From: Ravibacter sp964559125
Lineage (GTDB): Bacteria > Bacteroidota > Bacteroidia > Cytophagales > Spirosomataceae
Length of the DNA: 64,000 bases
Direction of reading: 5' to 3'
NCBI GenBank assembly: GCA_964559125.1
Contig: CAZLGW010000001.1
Location: 124,001-188,000 of the forward strand
The notes beneath the pieces were generated by a model, which worked only from the letters and a program-made list of their open reading frames with translations, was not told the origin of the DNA and made no database searches. The position numbers and the translations under genes were made by a program. Shown piece after piece: positions 1 through 8,419 of this stretch (the first letter of the stretch is position 1; every line of letters begins with the position of its first letter).

Positions 1-931
1 TTGAAGTTCCTGCAGTTCCCGGTGATGGTGTTGCACTCCCGGGTTTTATTGTCGGGCGGAATGCCCCGGCAGAAGCTGCTTTTATCGCTGATTGTATCGG
101 GTCAGAGGAGGCGGTAGCTCGTTTTACCGGTTGGTGCTTTCCGTAAGTAAAGTAAAGTCTTTCGGGATTTCCGATAAGATCGGGAGTCCAGTTCCGTGGG
201 TGAAACGGCATAGCAGGTTTTGTCGGCTTTTCTTTTTCTTTATTAACCTCCGTTGCAGGCGCTGCCGGAGCTTTTGGTTTCATCACAGGCCTGAAAGCCG
301 GTTTTGCTGCTGGTGCAGGCGCTTCTGCGGGAGCTGCGGCCAGGGCTTTATCTTTATCCAGACCCAGGGCTTTACCCTGGGCTTTTTCTAATTGAAACTG
401 CTCCAGCAATTCTCTTTTTTCCTGTGCTTCTTCCGGGGTAAGGTTGCCATAGGCATATACCATTTCCCGTACATCGAACTCGCTGTAGTCGAATGTCTTG
501 GTCATGGTAAGGCTTTCTGTCGGACAAACAGTGGTGCAAAGGCCACAATAGCAGCATTTTGCCATATCGATATCGAACTTGGCAGCATACAGCCTGATAA
601 CCGATCCGTCGGAGGCCCGGCCTACTTCTTCCGTAGCTTTGATCGGTTCTATCTCTATGCAGTCTACCGGACACACCTTGGCGCATTTGTCGCATACAAT
701 GCAGTCGTCCATCTCGTTGTGCAGCCGGTAGCGGCCGTTGTCGGGGATAGGGACGGTTTCCTGAGGGTACTGGACGGTTACCATGCCCGTCTGTACCTCG
801 AAGAAATCATTCAGTTGTACGTTATTGGCTTTACGGCGCCTACGGGCCTCCCGGGCATGGCGCAACGTAAGCCCCATACCAGTGAGTGTGGATCTGATTC
901 CTTCCGCAATATTTTTAAAATAGCCGGCCAT
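1..931 (-). CDS. nuoI: NADH-quinone oxidoreductase subunit I (NuoI), 3' end off the window
   Basis: This is the ferredoxin-like subunit of respiratory complex I, carrying two [4Fe-4S] clusters (N6a/N6b) that pass electrons along the peripheral arm. The reading frame opens at the ATG at 931 and is still open at base 1, so 310 codons are visible. Two C-x2-C-x2-C-x3-C-P motifs are seen, at residues 76-86 and 125-135, as expected for NuoI. The ferredoxin core ends near residue 165. What follows is a charged stretch, then an Ala/Pro/Lys-rich tail with two similar pieces, AFRPVMKP (about 211) and AFRPTIKP (about 289). NuoI is usually 150-220 residues, so this tail is unusually long. The gene directly upstream is a thioredoxin-like gene, not nuoH, so nuoI has its own start here; a promoter element lies 30 bases upstream. 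The identity is firm; the role of the tail is unknown. Confidence 0.93.
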   Translation of the reverse strand, partial: MAGYFKNIAEGIRSTLTGMGLTLRHAREARRRRKANNVQLNDFFEVQTGMVTVQYPQETVPIPDNGRYRLHNEMDDCIVCDKCAKVCPVDCIEIEPIKATEEVGRASDGSVIRLYAAKFDIDMAKCCYCGLCTTVCPTESLTMTKTFDYSEFDVREMVYAYGNLTPEEAQEKRELLEQFQLEKAQGKALGLDKDKALAAAPAEAPAPAAKPAFRPVMKPKAPAAPATEVNKEKEKPTKPAMPFHPRNWTPDLIGNPERLYFTYGKHQPVKRATASSDPIQSAIKAASAGAFRPTIKPGSATPSPGTAGTS

Positions 932-941
932 AACTTCAGCG

Positions 942-968
942 CTGTCTGACTCAGACAGTGCAAAAATA
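942..968 (-). promoter_or_regulatory. Candidate nuoI promoter with palindromic operator
   Basis: Reading leftwards, TATTTTTG (968-961) fits the Bacteroidota -7 consensus TAnnTTTG. It is followed at 958-942 by the perfect palindrome CTGTCTGA-C-TCAGACAG, which would cover the transcription start, 11 bases before the nuoI start codon. No clear -33 TTG was found. The palindrome could be an operator or a short hairpin in the leader. Confidence 0.4.
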
Positions 969-984
969 GACGTTTTCAGTGACC

Positions 985-1602
985 TTACAGCGAATTTTTA
1001 ATCGCAGCAAGCAGTTCTTTCTGGCAGGAAAGCGTTTTATCGGCATTATACCACCTTTGCAGAGCCTCTGTCAGCTCGGAGATCGGCCTTCCCGGCTCTG
1101 CCATAAATCCGGAGTAGATCTCCTGCGCGCCCGCCGGTCTTGGTCCCCAGGTAAAGCGCTCGTTCCCGTCTTCATCCAGTGCGATCAGCTTGGGGATCGA
1201 CTTTCCTCCGTTGGTCAGATACCGGCTCATCACCTCAGGGTTCTCGTCGCGCAGCATAAGCGTGAGTGAGATATCGGTATTGAGAGCAGCAGCTTTGGCG
1301 ATAACCGGAATGCATTGCGCGGCATCACCGCACCAGGCTTCCGTCAGTACATACCACTTCTGCGGACCTCCTATCGACATCATAGCCTCTGCCAGCCCGG
1401 GCTCTATGACGGCAGTCTTGTTGAGACGCTTCATCCTGGCCAGGTTAAGCCGGGTATAAGCGGCATAATCGGCATTTTGCTTCGGGCCCGTAGTTTTACC
1501 CTCTTTTACAAGGCCTTCCATCAGGTCCATATATTCAGAATAGGAAAAAACAGATTTGAGTTTTTCGGGGGCAAAGAGAGACAGTTTATTTTCAATAATC
1601 AC
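985..1602 (-). CDS. Thioredoxin-fold protein (Thioredoxin_9-like)
   Basis: A 205-residue cytoplasmic protein without signal peptide. The C-terminal half has a thioredoxin-like fold signature: a strand (KWYVLTEAW) followed by WCGDAAQC at residues 90-97, and a later SIPKLIALDEDG segment containing the cis-proline. The normal CxxC is replaced by a single Cys91 with the next cysteine only at 97, which is typical of the thioredoxin family group that keeps WCGD but lost the second active-site cysteine. It may act as a peroxidase, monothiol reductant or bacillithiol/thiol-handling protein; the substrate cannot be told. The start is GTG at 1602, because an in-frame TAA lies a few codons upstream and no ATG is available. 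It lies between mgsA and nuoI on the same strand, 61 bases after mgsA. Confidence 0.8.
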   Translation of the reverse strand: MIIENKLSLFAPEKLKSVFSYSEYMDLMEGLVKEGKTTGPKQNADYAAYTRLNLARMKRLNKTAVIEPGLAEAMMSIGGPQKWYVLTEAWCGDAAQCIPVIAKAAALNTDISLTLMLRDENPEVMSRYLTNGGKSIPKLIALDEDGNERFTWGPRPAGAQEIYSGFMAEPGRPISELTEALQRWYNADKTLSCQKELLAAIKNSL

Positions 1603-1663
1603 TGATACGCGGTTTTAAGAGCAAATTGAACATATTTATATAACATCTCATCTGTACAATAGT

Positions 1664-2116
1664 TCATATTTTCCGGGAAAGGTAATCGGTGAAATCTGAT
1701 TGTCGTGACTGGTACTCCCCGGACATAAGAGGCGATGTAAAAAGAAAATCTGCGGTAGCGCTGTCGCAGGCCAGAGGGATATTCCAGACTACGCAAAGCC
1801 TCAGCAGTGCCTTGATATCGGGGTCGTGAGGCTGGGCGGAAAGCGGGTCCCAGAAGAAGATCATCACATCGATTTTCTTCTCTGCTATCATCGCGCCGAG
1901 CTGTTGGTCACCGCCCAGCGGGCCGCTCAGCAGTTTTTTAATCGGCTGGCCGAGATTCGTCTCCAGCATTCTGCCTGTAGTGCCGGTGGCATACAGGTGA
2001 TGCATGGATAATGCTTCTTTATTGGCATCAGCCCATTCGAGCAGTTCGTCCTTCCGGTTGTCGTGAGCAACAAGTGCAATATGTTTACTGGCCGGGATAG
2101 TCCTGAAAGTAGCCAT
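1664..2116 (-). CDS. mgsA: Methylglyoxal synthase
   Basis: Converts dihydroxyacetone phosphate to methylglyoxal and phosphate, a bypass that relieves sugar-phosphate stress when phosphate is short. The protein has 150 residues, matching the family (about 152 in E. coli). Hallmarks are the N-terminal ALVAHDNRKDELLEW, the phosphate-binding ATGTTGRML, the GPLGGDQQLG segment and FFWDPLSAQPHDPD, which carry the conserved Asp and His residues, and the C-terminal NIPLACDSATADFL. The frame starts at ATG 2116. It is divergently placed from the prolyl oligopeptidase gene, with a 179-base gap in which I found no convincing TAnnTTTG element. Confidence 0.96.
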   Translation of the reverse strand: MATFRTIPASKHIALVAHDNRKDELLEWADANKEALSMHHLYATGTTGRMLETNLGQPIKKLLSGPLGGDQQLGAMIAEKKIDVMIFFWDPLSAQPHDPDIKALLRLCVVWNIPLACDSATADFLFTSPLMSGEYQSRQSDFTDYLSRKI

Positions 2117-2295
2117 GTGGAAATAATCGGCGGTTTAAGTTTTTACAGGTTTGAAAGTTAACGGAAATTGGCGAAAAGATGGGTTAAAACCGATCTTCTC
2201 AGGCGGGAAAACGGGGGAGAAAGCAGCAGATTTGGAGAATACGAGTTATTGCTCTTATTTGGGGTAAGATTTTACCGCTTTATCAACATAAGACT

Positions 2296-4419
2296 ATGAC
2301 CATTTTAAGATCCAGCAATATTTTAGTAATGACCGGACTACTCGGAACAATCGGGGGCCCTCATGCGGGAGCCCAGAAAATCCATTATCCTTCTACTGCA
2401 AAAGTCGATCACCACGATATTTACCACGGTGTGAAAGTGGAAGATCCTTACAGGTGGCTGGAAGACGACCGCTCCGGGGAGACAAAAGCGTGGGTGAAAA
2501 AACAGAACGAAGTGACCTTCGGCTATCTTGAAAGCGTCCCGTTTCGTGGAAAAATACTGGCAGACCTGGAAAAGTATTTCAACTATCCGAAGTACTCGGC
2601 GCCGGAAAAAAAGGGAGATTATTACTACTACTCAAAAAATGACGGACTCCAGAACCAGGCCGTGTTGTACCGTCAGAAAGGACTCGACGGAGAGCCCGAG
2701 GTAGTGATCGATCCCAATAAGCTGTCTGCCGACGGAACTACCGTGATGAAGGTATTCAAACTTTCAAAAGACGGGCGTTATGCGGTGGTCGGTACTTCAA
2801 AGGGCGGCTCCGACTGGCAGGAATTCAGGGTGATGAACCTCTCTACGCTGGAAATGCTGCCCGACCGCCTCGACTGGGTCAAGGTATCGGGAGTGGCATG
2901 GCAGGGCGACGGGTTTTATTACAGCCGGTACCCGGAGCCTGAAGGAAGCGCCCTGGCTGCGAAAAATGAAAATCACCAGGTTTTCTTCCATAAGATCGGC
3001 ACTTCGCAGTCTGCCGACCAACTGGTTTATGAAGACAAGGAGAATCCACACCGTTTTCACCTGGCTTACACCACGCGCGATGAAAGCTACCTGGTACTTT
3101 ATATCAGCGATCGTGGAAAAGGGAAGGACGGCAATGCACTTTATTACCGGGCGAGAGGGAGTTCTGTTTTTGAGCCGGTCGTAACCGAAATCACCGATTT
3201 TAGCTATTCTGTAGTAGATAACGTGCCTGAAGGCTTTCTGCTGGAAACCAACGAAAATGCGCCCAGGGGTAAGGTGGAGCTATTCAGATTTGGCGATAAA
3301 ACGCGGAAAGCCATTCTTCCCGAGCAGGCCGATCCCTTGAAATCGGTGACTGCCGGGGGAGGAAAGCTGTTTGCAACCTATGCTAAAAACGTGGCGTCGG
3401 TCGTGAATGTCTATAGCCTCTATGGCGTGTTTGAAAGAAATGTACCGTTGCCCGGCCTTGGCACGGCTGCCGGTTTTTCGGGTGAAAAGGAAGATGAGTC
3501 CGTGTTCTATACCTATACTTCTTTCAACTATCCCCCGACTATCTTCCGGTACAATATAGCGGCAGGTACGAGCCAGGTATTCAGGGTTCCCGAAGTAGCA
3601 TTTAACCCCGAGGATTATGAAACCAGGCAGGTATTTTTTAAAAGCAAGGATGGAACGGAGATCCCGATGTTTATCACTTATAAAAAGGGGTTGAAGCAGG
3701 ATGGCACCAATCCTACCATACTTTATGGCTATGGTGGATTCAACATTTCGCTTGATCCGTCCTTCAGCGCGACCCGTATCTGTTTTCTCGACCAGGGAGG
3801 TGTGTATGCCCAGGCCAATCTGAGAGGAGGCGGCGAATACGGGGAAGCCTGGCATGAGCAGGGGATGAAGCTTAAGAAACAAAACGTATTCGACGATTTT
3901 ATAGCTGCAGCCGAATACCTGATCCGTGAAAAATACACATCAACAGAAAGGCTGGCCGTGGAGGGACGTTCTAACGGCGGGCTTCTTGTAGGCGCAGTTG
4001 CCAACCAGCGACCGGATCTTTTCAGAGTGGCCCTTCCCGCAGTAGGCGTAATGGATATGCTTCGTTTTCACAAATTTACGATCGGGTGGAACTGGATAGC
4101 CGATTACGGGAGCAGCGAAAATGAAGACGAGTTCAAAGTATTGTACGGCTATTCACCTTTACATAATATCAGGGCCGGCGGAAAATACCCGGCTATTCTC
4201 GTTACTACAGCGGATCACGACGACCGCGTCGTACCGGCACACTCGTTTAAGTATGCGGCAGAGTTGCAGGCTAAGGCAGGAGCAACGTCAGATTACCCGT
4301 TGCTGATCCGCATCGATACCAATTCGGGACATGGTGCAAGCAATACCCGCAAGGCGCTGGAGACGACAGCTGATATTTATGCTTTTATGTTCAAAAATTT
4401 CGGTTTGGTATGGAAATGA
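2296..4419 (+). CDS. Prolyl oligopeptidase (S9A family), exported
   Basis: Serine peptidase that cuts short peptides after proline. It is 707 residues long, close to the usual 700-710. An N-terminal hydrophobic stretch ending near GPHAGAQ looks like a signal peptide, so it is probably periplasmic. The propeller opens with DPYRWLEDDRS. The catalytic domain has the nucleophile in GRSNGG (Ser559), the acid in the DHDDRV motif (about residues 640-643) and His679 in SGHGAS; the spacing is nearly that of the mammalian enzyme. The stop at 4419 sits six bases from the convergent DUF5686 gene, so the two transcripts may overlap. It is probably used for peptide scavenging. The family assignment is firm. 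Confidence 0.95.
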   Translation: MTILRSSNILVMTGLLGTIGGPHAGAQKIHYPSTAKVDHHDIYHGVKVEDPYRWLEDDRSGETKAWVKKQNEVTFGYLESVPFRGKILADLEKYFNYPKYSAPEKKGDYYYYSKNDGLQNQAVLYRQKGLDGEPEVVIDPNKLSADGTTVMKVFKLSKDGRYAVVGTSKGGSDWQEFRVMNLSTLEMLPDRLDWVKVSGVAWQGDGFYYSRYPEPEGSALAAKNENHQVFFHKIGTSQSADQLVYEDKENPHRFHLAYTTRDESYLVLYISDRGKGKDGNALYYRARGSSVFEPVVTEITDFSYSVVDNVPEGFLLETNENAPRGKVELFRFGDKTRKAILPEQADPLKSVTAGGGKLFATYAKNVASVVNVYSLYGVFERNVPLPGLGTAAGFSGEKEDESVFYTYTSFNYPPTIFRYNIAAGTSQVFRVPEVAFNPEDYETRQVFFKSKDGTEIPMFITYKKGLKQDGTNPTILYGYGGFNISLDPSFSATRICFLDQGGVYAQANLRGGGEYGEAWHEQGMKLKKQNVFDDFIAAAEYLIREKYTSTERLAVEGRSNGGLLVGAVANQRPDLFRVALPAVGVMDMLRFHKFTIGWNWIADYGSSENEDEFKVLYGYSPLHNIRAGGKYPAILVTTADHDDRVVPAHSFKYAAELQAKAGATSDYPLLIRIDTNSGHGASNTRKALETTADIYAFMFKNFGLVWK

Positions 4420-4425
4420 AGTTTT

Positions 4426-7134
4426 TCACTTAAACGGAATATTCATCGTAGTACCGATCCGGAAAGCCGTCTGCATATACCTGAACTTTTCGAAATTACT
4501 GACTACCTCGATCCTGAAAGGAAACCGGATCCCCACGTCGAATCCGTATCCGAGCTCGCTATAATGATCGGATGTGGGGGTAGCCAGGTAGTGCGCGATG
4601 AATGTTTCCTTGATGCCGTATCTTCTGAACCATTGGATCTGGGTGAACAGCAACTGCCTGAATTCCGCTAACAGATGGCCTTCCACAAATTCCTCCCGGG
4701 TAGAATGCCGGTAATAGTCGAGCATACGAAATGTGCCCACCGGGTCGCCGAACTGGAAGAAGAAGCGGTTGCCGCTAAAGTGCTGGTAGTCGGGGAACCA
4801 CACCGATTTCCTGTTCAGGAACGAGCCGGCACCGAGCTGGTAATACAATTTGCTCCTGATACCGGTCTGGAATCCGTGCTTCACCTTGAAATGTAAAAAA
4901 TCAAAGTCGGCATTGCTGCCCAGCAGATCCGGGATCCCTTTTCTGTAACTTAACGTAAATTCAGGACTGTCGTCTTTGTAAAATGTCGTTTTCCCGTTTC
5001 TGATCCTGTATTTCTGCCAGGGTTTGTAGCTGGCGGAAGCCTGGAAGACAAGCGCCTGGTGATCGGCCAACTCAGGCGTGTTGGAGGTAAACTCCCTTTT
5101 TTTCCAGTTGATCCACCTGTACCTGCTTAATTTTTCCTCGTTTGTAAGCCCGGTTCTGTCTGCATATTCCACTGATGCACTGATTTTGAAGTGATCGTTG
5201 TGTTGGGCGTGGATATAGTTCAGCCGGAAATAATCTTTTTCATAAATTTTGGTGAAGTTCTGTTCAAAGAAGAGGGTGGTGACCGAGTTGAGCAGGAATG
5301 AAATCGGGTTCGCAGGGTTATACTGAGAAATCGTCCTTCCACCCTCGGCTGAAATCGTATTCCTGTTCCACCGGTAGGTAGCTTCACCCCGCGGAGATAA
5401 TACGTTTCGGGCAAAAGAATAGCGCGTCATACCGCGTAGGGCAAACTGATGCCCGGTTCTACCTGTGGTTTTGTCCGCTTTACGGGTATGCCTGATCCCG
5501 ATGCCGGTTCCGTCAAGAACCCAGCCTTCCACCGTATTGACCTGCACACCCCTGAGCGGCCCGGTGTATTCGAATCGCCACGATTTGCTGCGGTTAAGCG
5601 GAAAAGAAGATCCCCAGAGTATGTCTGCCGGGTCGAGCTTCCCGCTACTGGATTTTCTCACAACCTGAGTTGTGTCCGGATCGTCATTTTCCGTATCCTC
5701 TTTCTGAACAGGGTAATCTATTTTTTTGTGAATAAGAAGGCTGTCGAGCCGGTTATAGCTGACAACCTCGGCTTTTGTAAGCGGCACCGTACGCAGGGAG
5801 TCCCAGAAGGAACCAGCCCGGTGCGTGGCCATGGAATCGATTTCCGTGCTGGTCACCCGCCGCTCTATGAGATCTATGTCTTCTCCCTTGTCTTTGCTTT
5901 CTTCCAGTTGCTTCTTTTCGTAATTTTTCATTACTTTACGCATATCCCTCACCGACAGTTTCTTATCGCTGCTCAGCAGTTCGTCCAGCTCCTTGTTCCT
6001 GATATCTTTTTTGGTAACGGGCAGCGCTCTTACGTCCTCTTTTTCAGTCTTATTGTCCAGGATTACTACGTCGGGCGGAAAGTTGGGGTTAAGCTCAATG
6101 GACTGGAAGGTCTGCGAAATGACATATTCGGCTTTGCCTTTTACACCGTATAGGCCGCCGTCCGCATTGAATTGCTGCTGGATAGGCATCCATACATTCT
6201 GAACGGGAGAATATATCTGTTTGATCTTCAGGTTTATCCCCATTTTAACCGTTTGAAGATCGAGGCTGTGAATGGCCCATAGGTCTTCGATGATATGGAT
6301 AGTCCCCCTGAATACGCCGTCACCATAGGCGCGGGGGATCACTTTTATTTTACTGACATCCACTCCGTTTTCCCGGAAAGTGCCCACGTATTCGAATTTG
6401 TAGTAACCGAAAGCCCTGGGAGATAAAGGGGATACGGTCTGTACGACGTCCGGTTTGTAAAAGCTGGTGAGCAGGTACTCGTTGGGGCTGGCAAAACTGT
6501 TGTCCTGGCTGTTTCTTGCCGCTACCACTTTCTGTTTATAGATATTCGGCTGCTTAAACTCTATTTCCGAAACGGTTTCGTTCAGGATCGGAACCCCTTT
6601 TTTGAAGTTTTCTTCCGCGGCGATCTTATCCAACTCTTTTTTATAAAGGAACTCCAGGGGCAGGTCGGTAACCACGACCGACGACTTCGTGTAAGCCCTG
6701 GCTTTGTAGCTTTCTACCTGCAGTAAATGGTATTTGCTTTTCGCGATCGCACGGCGCATGATCGCGTAGGCGGGGTCTTCGTTCCCCTTACCGATCTTTA
6801 CCTCTCCCAACTGAAGCGCCTGCTCGGCCAGTATGGCGTCAAAGGTTTCTTCGGAGTTGGTCAGGGTAATGGCTTTGTACCCGCTCTGATAACCCAGGTA
6901 TTGGAAAACAATTTCATAATATCCGGGCTTAAGATTCAACTGGTACCGGCCTTCTTTATTGGCGATAGTACCTATAGAAGTGCCTTTGACGGAAACCGAT
7001 GCGAACGGAAGCGGTTCCTTCAGTTGGTTGTATACCGTTCCTTTGATCCCTGTCTGGGCCGCAGCAACCTGGGCGAGGAGGACGAAGGCAGTTGCGCAGA
7101 TAAGACGGGATAGCAGTGTGTAAGCGTTTTCCAT
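4426..7134 (-). CDS. DUF5686 outer-membrane protein with carboxypeptidase-like regulatory domain
   Basis: A 902-residue secreted protein. A signal peptide (MENAYTLLSRLICATAF..., ending at VAAAQ) is followed by a beta-sandwich CarboxypepD_reg-like domain (about residues 28-110, starting GIKGTVYNQ and containing GTIANKEGRYQL). The long remainder, with alternating aromatic/polar strands and RF/YR-rich C-terminus, matches the DUF5686 family of Bacteroidota outer-membrane proteins. Its function is unknown. I chose ATG 7134 because an upstream extension (to 7275) would add a non-signal sequence and run into the preceding gene. A charged, Lys/Glu-rich stretch lies at about residues 380-450. It is convergent with the prolyl oligopeptidase gene. 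Confidence 0.85.
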   Translation of the reverse strand: MENAYTLLSRLICATAFVLLAQVAAAQTGIKGTVYNQLKEPLPFASVSVKGTSIGTIANKEGRYQLNLKPGYYEIVFQYLGYQSGYKAITLTNSEETFDAILAEQALQLGEVKIGKGNEDPAYAIMRRAIAKSKYHLLQVESYKARAYTKSSVVVTDLPLEFLYKKELDKIAAEENFKKGVPILNETVSEIEFKQPNIYKQKVVAARNSQDNSFASPNEYLLTSFYKPDVVQTVSPLSPRAFGYYKFEYVGTFRENGVDVSKIKVIPRAYGDGVFRGTIHIIEDLWAIHSLDLQTVKMGINLKIKQIYSPVQNVWMPIQQQFNADGGLYGVKGKAEYVISQTFQSIELNPNFPPDVVILDNKTEKEDVRALPVTKKDIRNKELDELLSSDKKLSVRDMRKVMKNYEKKQLEESKDKGEDIDLIERRVTSTEIDSMATHRAGSFWDSLRTVPLTKAEVVSYNRLDSLLIHKKIDYPVQKEDTENDDPDTTQVVRKSSSGKLDPADILWGSSFPLNRSKSWRFEYTGPLRGVQVNTVEGWVLDGTGIGIRHTRKADKTTGRTGHQFALRGMTRYSFARNVLSPRGEATYRWNRNTISAEGGRTISQYNPANPISFLLNSVTTLFFEQNFTKIYEKDYFRLNYIHAQHNDHFKISASVEYADRTGLTNEEKLSRYRWINWKKREFTSNTPELADHQALVFQASASYKPWQKYRIRNGKTTFYKDDSPEFTLSYRKGIPDLLGSNADFDFLHFKVKHGFQTGIRSKLYYQLGAGSFLNRKSVWFPDYQHFSGNRFFFQFGDPVGTFRMLDYYRHSTREEFVEGHLLAEFRQLLFTQIQWFRRYGIKETFIAHYLATPTSDHYSELGYGFDVGIRFPFRIEVVSNFEKFRYMQTAFRIGTTMNIPFK

Positions 7135-7252
7135 TTCTGCATTTTTTGACCGGTAAAAATAGGTAATCCGGAAGATATGACGAACGGAAGTTGCCGGAAT
7201 GCAGCAGGGGTTTGTAAAAGGCAATAACCAGGGATGAACGGCAGATAAGGGC

Positions 7253-8245
7253 TTATTGGTCCCCCGTAATAGCATCCATTATTAGGTTTGACCTGGCACC
7301 CGACAAACCGGTGCTGGGACACACTTTAACCCCTTCGCGAAGCTCTTTTACCATCAGCTCGATGAACGGCTGTTGTACATGCTTCGGATAGGGGATATGA
7401 AAGTTCTCCGTTCCTCCGGCAGTCTCGACCCGGATGTCATATTTTTCAAAGAAATGGAAGAATATTTTCCCTTCCGAGCCTATGATCCAGGCGTCGTCCA
7501 CCCTTTGCTCTTTATTGACGGTATAGCACCAGCTACCGGTTCCCAGCACACCCGATTCAAAAGCAAAGGCAGCAGTTACGATATCATCGGCGGGATACAG
7601 CCCGGCCTGGTTTGCCGCAAAGCCTTTTGCCGATTTTACGGGTCCGAGCAGGTATTCGAGGAAATCGAACTGATGCGAAGCCAGGTCATGGAAGTGACCG
7701 CCTCCCGACAGCTCGGGAAATACCCGCCACCTCGGCTTTGCGTCCGGTCCTACCTCTTCGTCATAGGGTTGCCAGTGAAGCTGGATATGAACGCTTCTTA
7801 TTTCGCCTATTGCCCTAGTCTCGACCAACTCTTTAAGCTTCAGGAAATAGGGAAGGGCGCGCCTGTAATAAGCCACATAAAGCGGTATACCCGTTTCTGC
7901 GCTGATCCTGTTCATCTCATCGCATTCGGCGGCATTCCGGGCCATCGGCTTTTCGACATACACGGGCTTGCCGGCCTCCATAGCCATGCGTGTGTAATGC
8001 AGGTGCGAGTCGGGCGGGGTAGCTATATATATCGCGTTGATATCGGGGTCATTGATAAGCTTTTCGGCATCATCATACCATTTCGGAACCCCGTGGCGCG
8101 ACGCATAGTCCCGGGCCAGAGCCCCGTCCCTCCGCATAACAGCTACCAGCCGCGAGCCTTCCGCAAGGTTGAAGGCAGGCCCGCTTTTGACCTCGGTGAC
8201 ATTTCCGCACCCTATAATTCCCCAGTTGATCTGATCTAGTTTCAT
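7253..8245 (-). CDS. Gfo/Idh/MocA-family NAD(P)-dependent oxidoreductase
   Basis: A 330-residue cytoplasmic sugar or inositol-type dehydrogenase. The N-terminal Rossmann fold starts WGIIGCGNVTEVKSG, with the dinucleotide-binding GxGxx motif. AIYIATPPDSHLHY and the conserved VYVEKPMA (with the catalytic-site Lys of the EKP motif) follow, then the C-terminal GFO_IDH_MocA_C-like domain with GGGHFHDLASHQFDFLEYL, where His/Asp residues line the active site. ATG 8245 is preferred to the in-frame codon at 8302, which would add 19 residues before the fold. The substrate is unknown. It is divergent from the pgmB/GH65 pair, which suggests but does not prove a role in sugar metabolism. Confidence 0.9.
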   Translation of the reverse strand: MKLDQINWGIIGCGNVTEVKSGPAFNLAEGSRLVAVMRRDGALARDYASRHGVPKWYDDAEKLINDPDINAIYIATPPDSHLHYTRMAMEAGKPVYVEKPMARNAAECDEMNRISAETGIPLYVAYYRRALPYFLKLKELVETRAIGEIRSVHIQLHWQPYDEEVGPDAKPRWRVFPELSGGGHFHDLASHQFDFLEYLLGPVKSAKGFAANQAGLYPADDIVTAAFAFESGVLGTGSWCYTVNKEQRVDDAWIIGSEGKIFFHFFEKYDIRVETAGGTENFHIPYPKHVQQPFIELMVKELREGVKVCPSTGLSGARSNLIMDAITGDQ

Positions 8246-8294
8246 TTGAAAAAAATTGATGTGTCCCGGTCCCAATTTCGGTAAGTTTTCGGGA

Positions 8295-8372
8295 ATGGGC
8301 AAAATATTCTTTGTGCCGGCAGGAGATCAGGTAGGATTATTTGACGGCCCGGATTATCAGGAGAGCCCGTAG
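8295..8372 (+). CDS. Possible 25-codon leader ORF upstream of pgmB
   Basis: An ATG at 8295 opens 25 codons ending in TAG at 8370-8372. The stop codon lies exactly in the loop of the hairpin terminator at 8362-8384. Upstream, TTG at 8256-8258 and TAAGTTTT at 8282-8289 (spacing 23) resemble a Bacteroidota promoter that would start transcription at or next to this ATG. The peptide (MGKIFFVPAGDQVGLFDGPD...) matches nothing I know. It may be a regulatory leader peptide, part of a small RNA, or chance. Confidence 0.25.
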   Translation: MGKIFFVPAGDQVGLFDGPDYQESP

Positions 8373-8384
8373 GCTCTTTTTTTG
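8362..8384 (+). terminator. Rho-independent terminator or attenuator before pgmB
   Basis: A six-base-pair stem AGAGCC/GGCTCT with a four-base loop is followed by seven T residues (8377-8383). It points towards pgmB although no annotated rightward gene lies upstream, only the divergent oxidoreductase gene. This suggests attenuation of the pgmB leader or the end of a short RNA starting near 8295. Confidence 0.55.
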
Positions 8385-8392
8385 TACTTTTG
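8385..8392 (+). promoter_or_regulatory. Candidate -7 promoter element of the pgmB-GH65 operon
   Basis: TACTTTTG matches TAnnTTTG exactly, 27 bases before the pgmB ATG and immediately after the terminator. No good -33 TTG is present at the usual spacing, so strength is uncertain. The in-frame TTG inside this element (8390) is therefore unlikely to be the pgmB start. Confidence 0.4.
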
Positions 8393-8419
8393 GCGCCGGT
8401 AATCATCACATCACCACTC

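Noticed and set aside
5449..6153. A 234-codon frame opposite the DUF5686 gene, and a 288-codon frame at 7373-8239 opposite the oxidoreductase gene
   Set aside because: Both are antisense shadows of well-supported genes, with no motifs and no start region.
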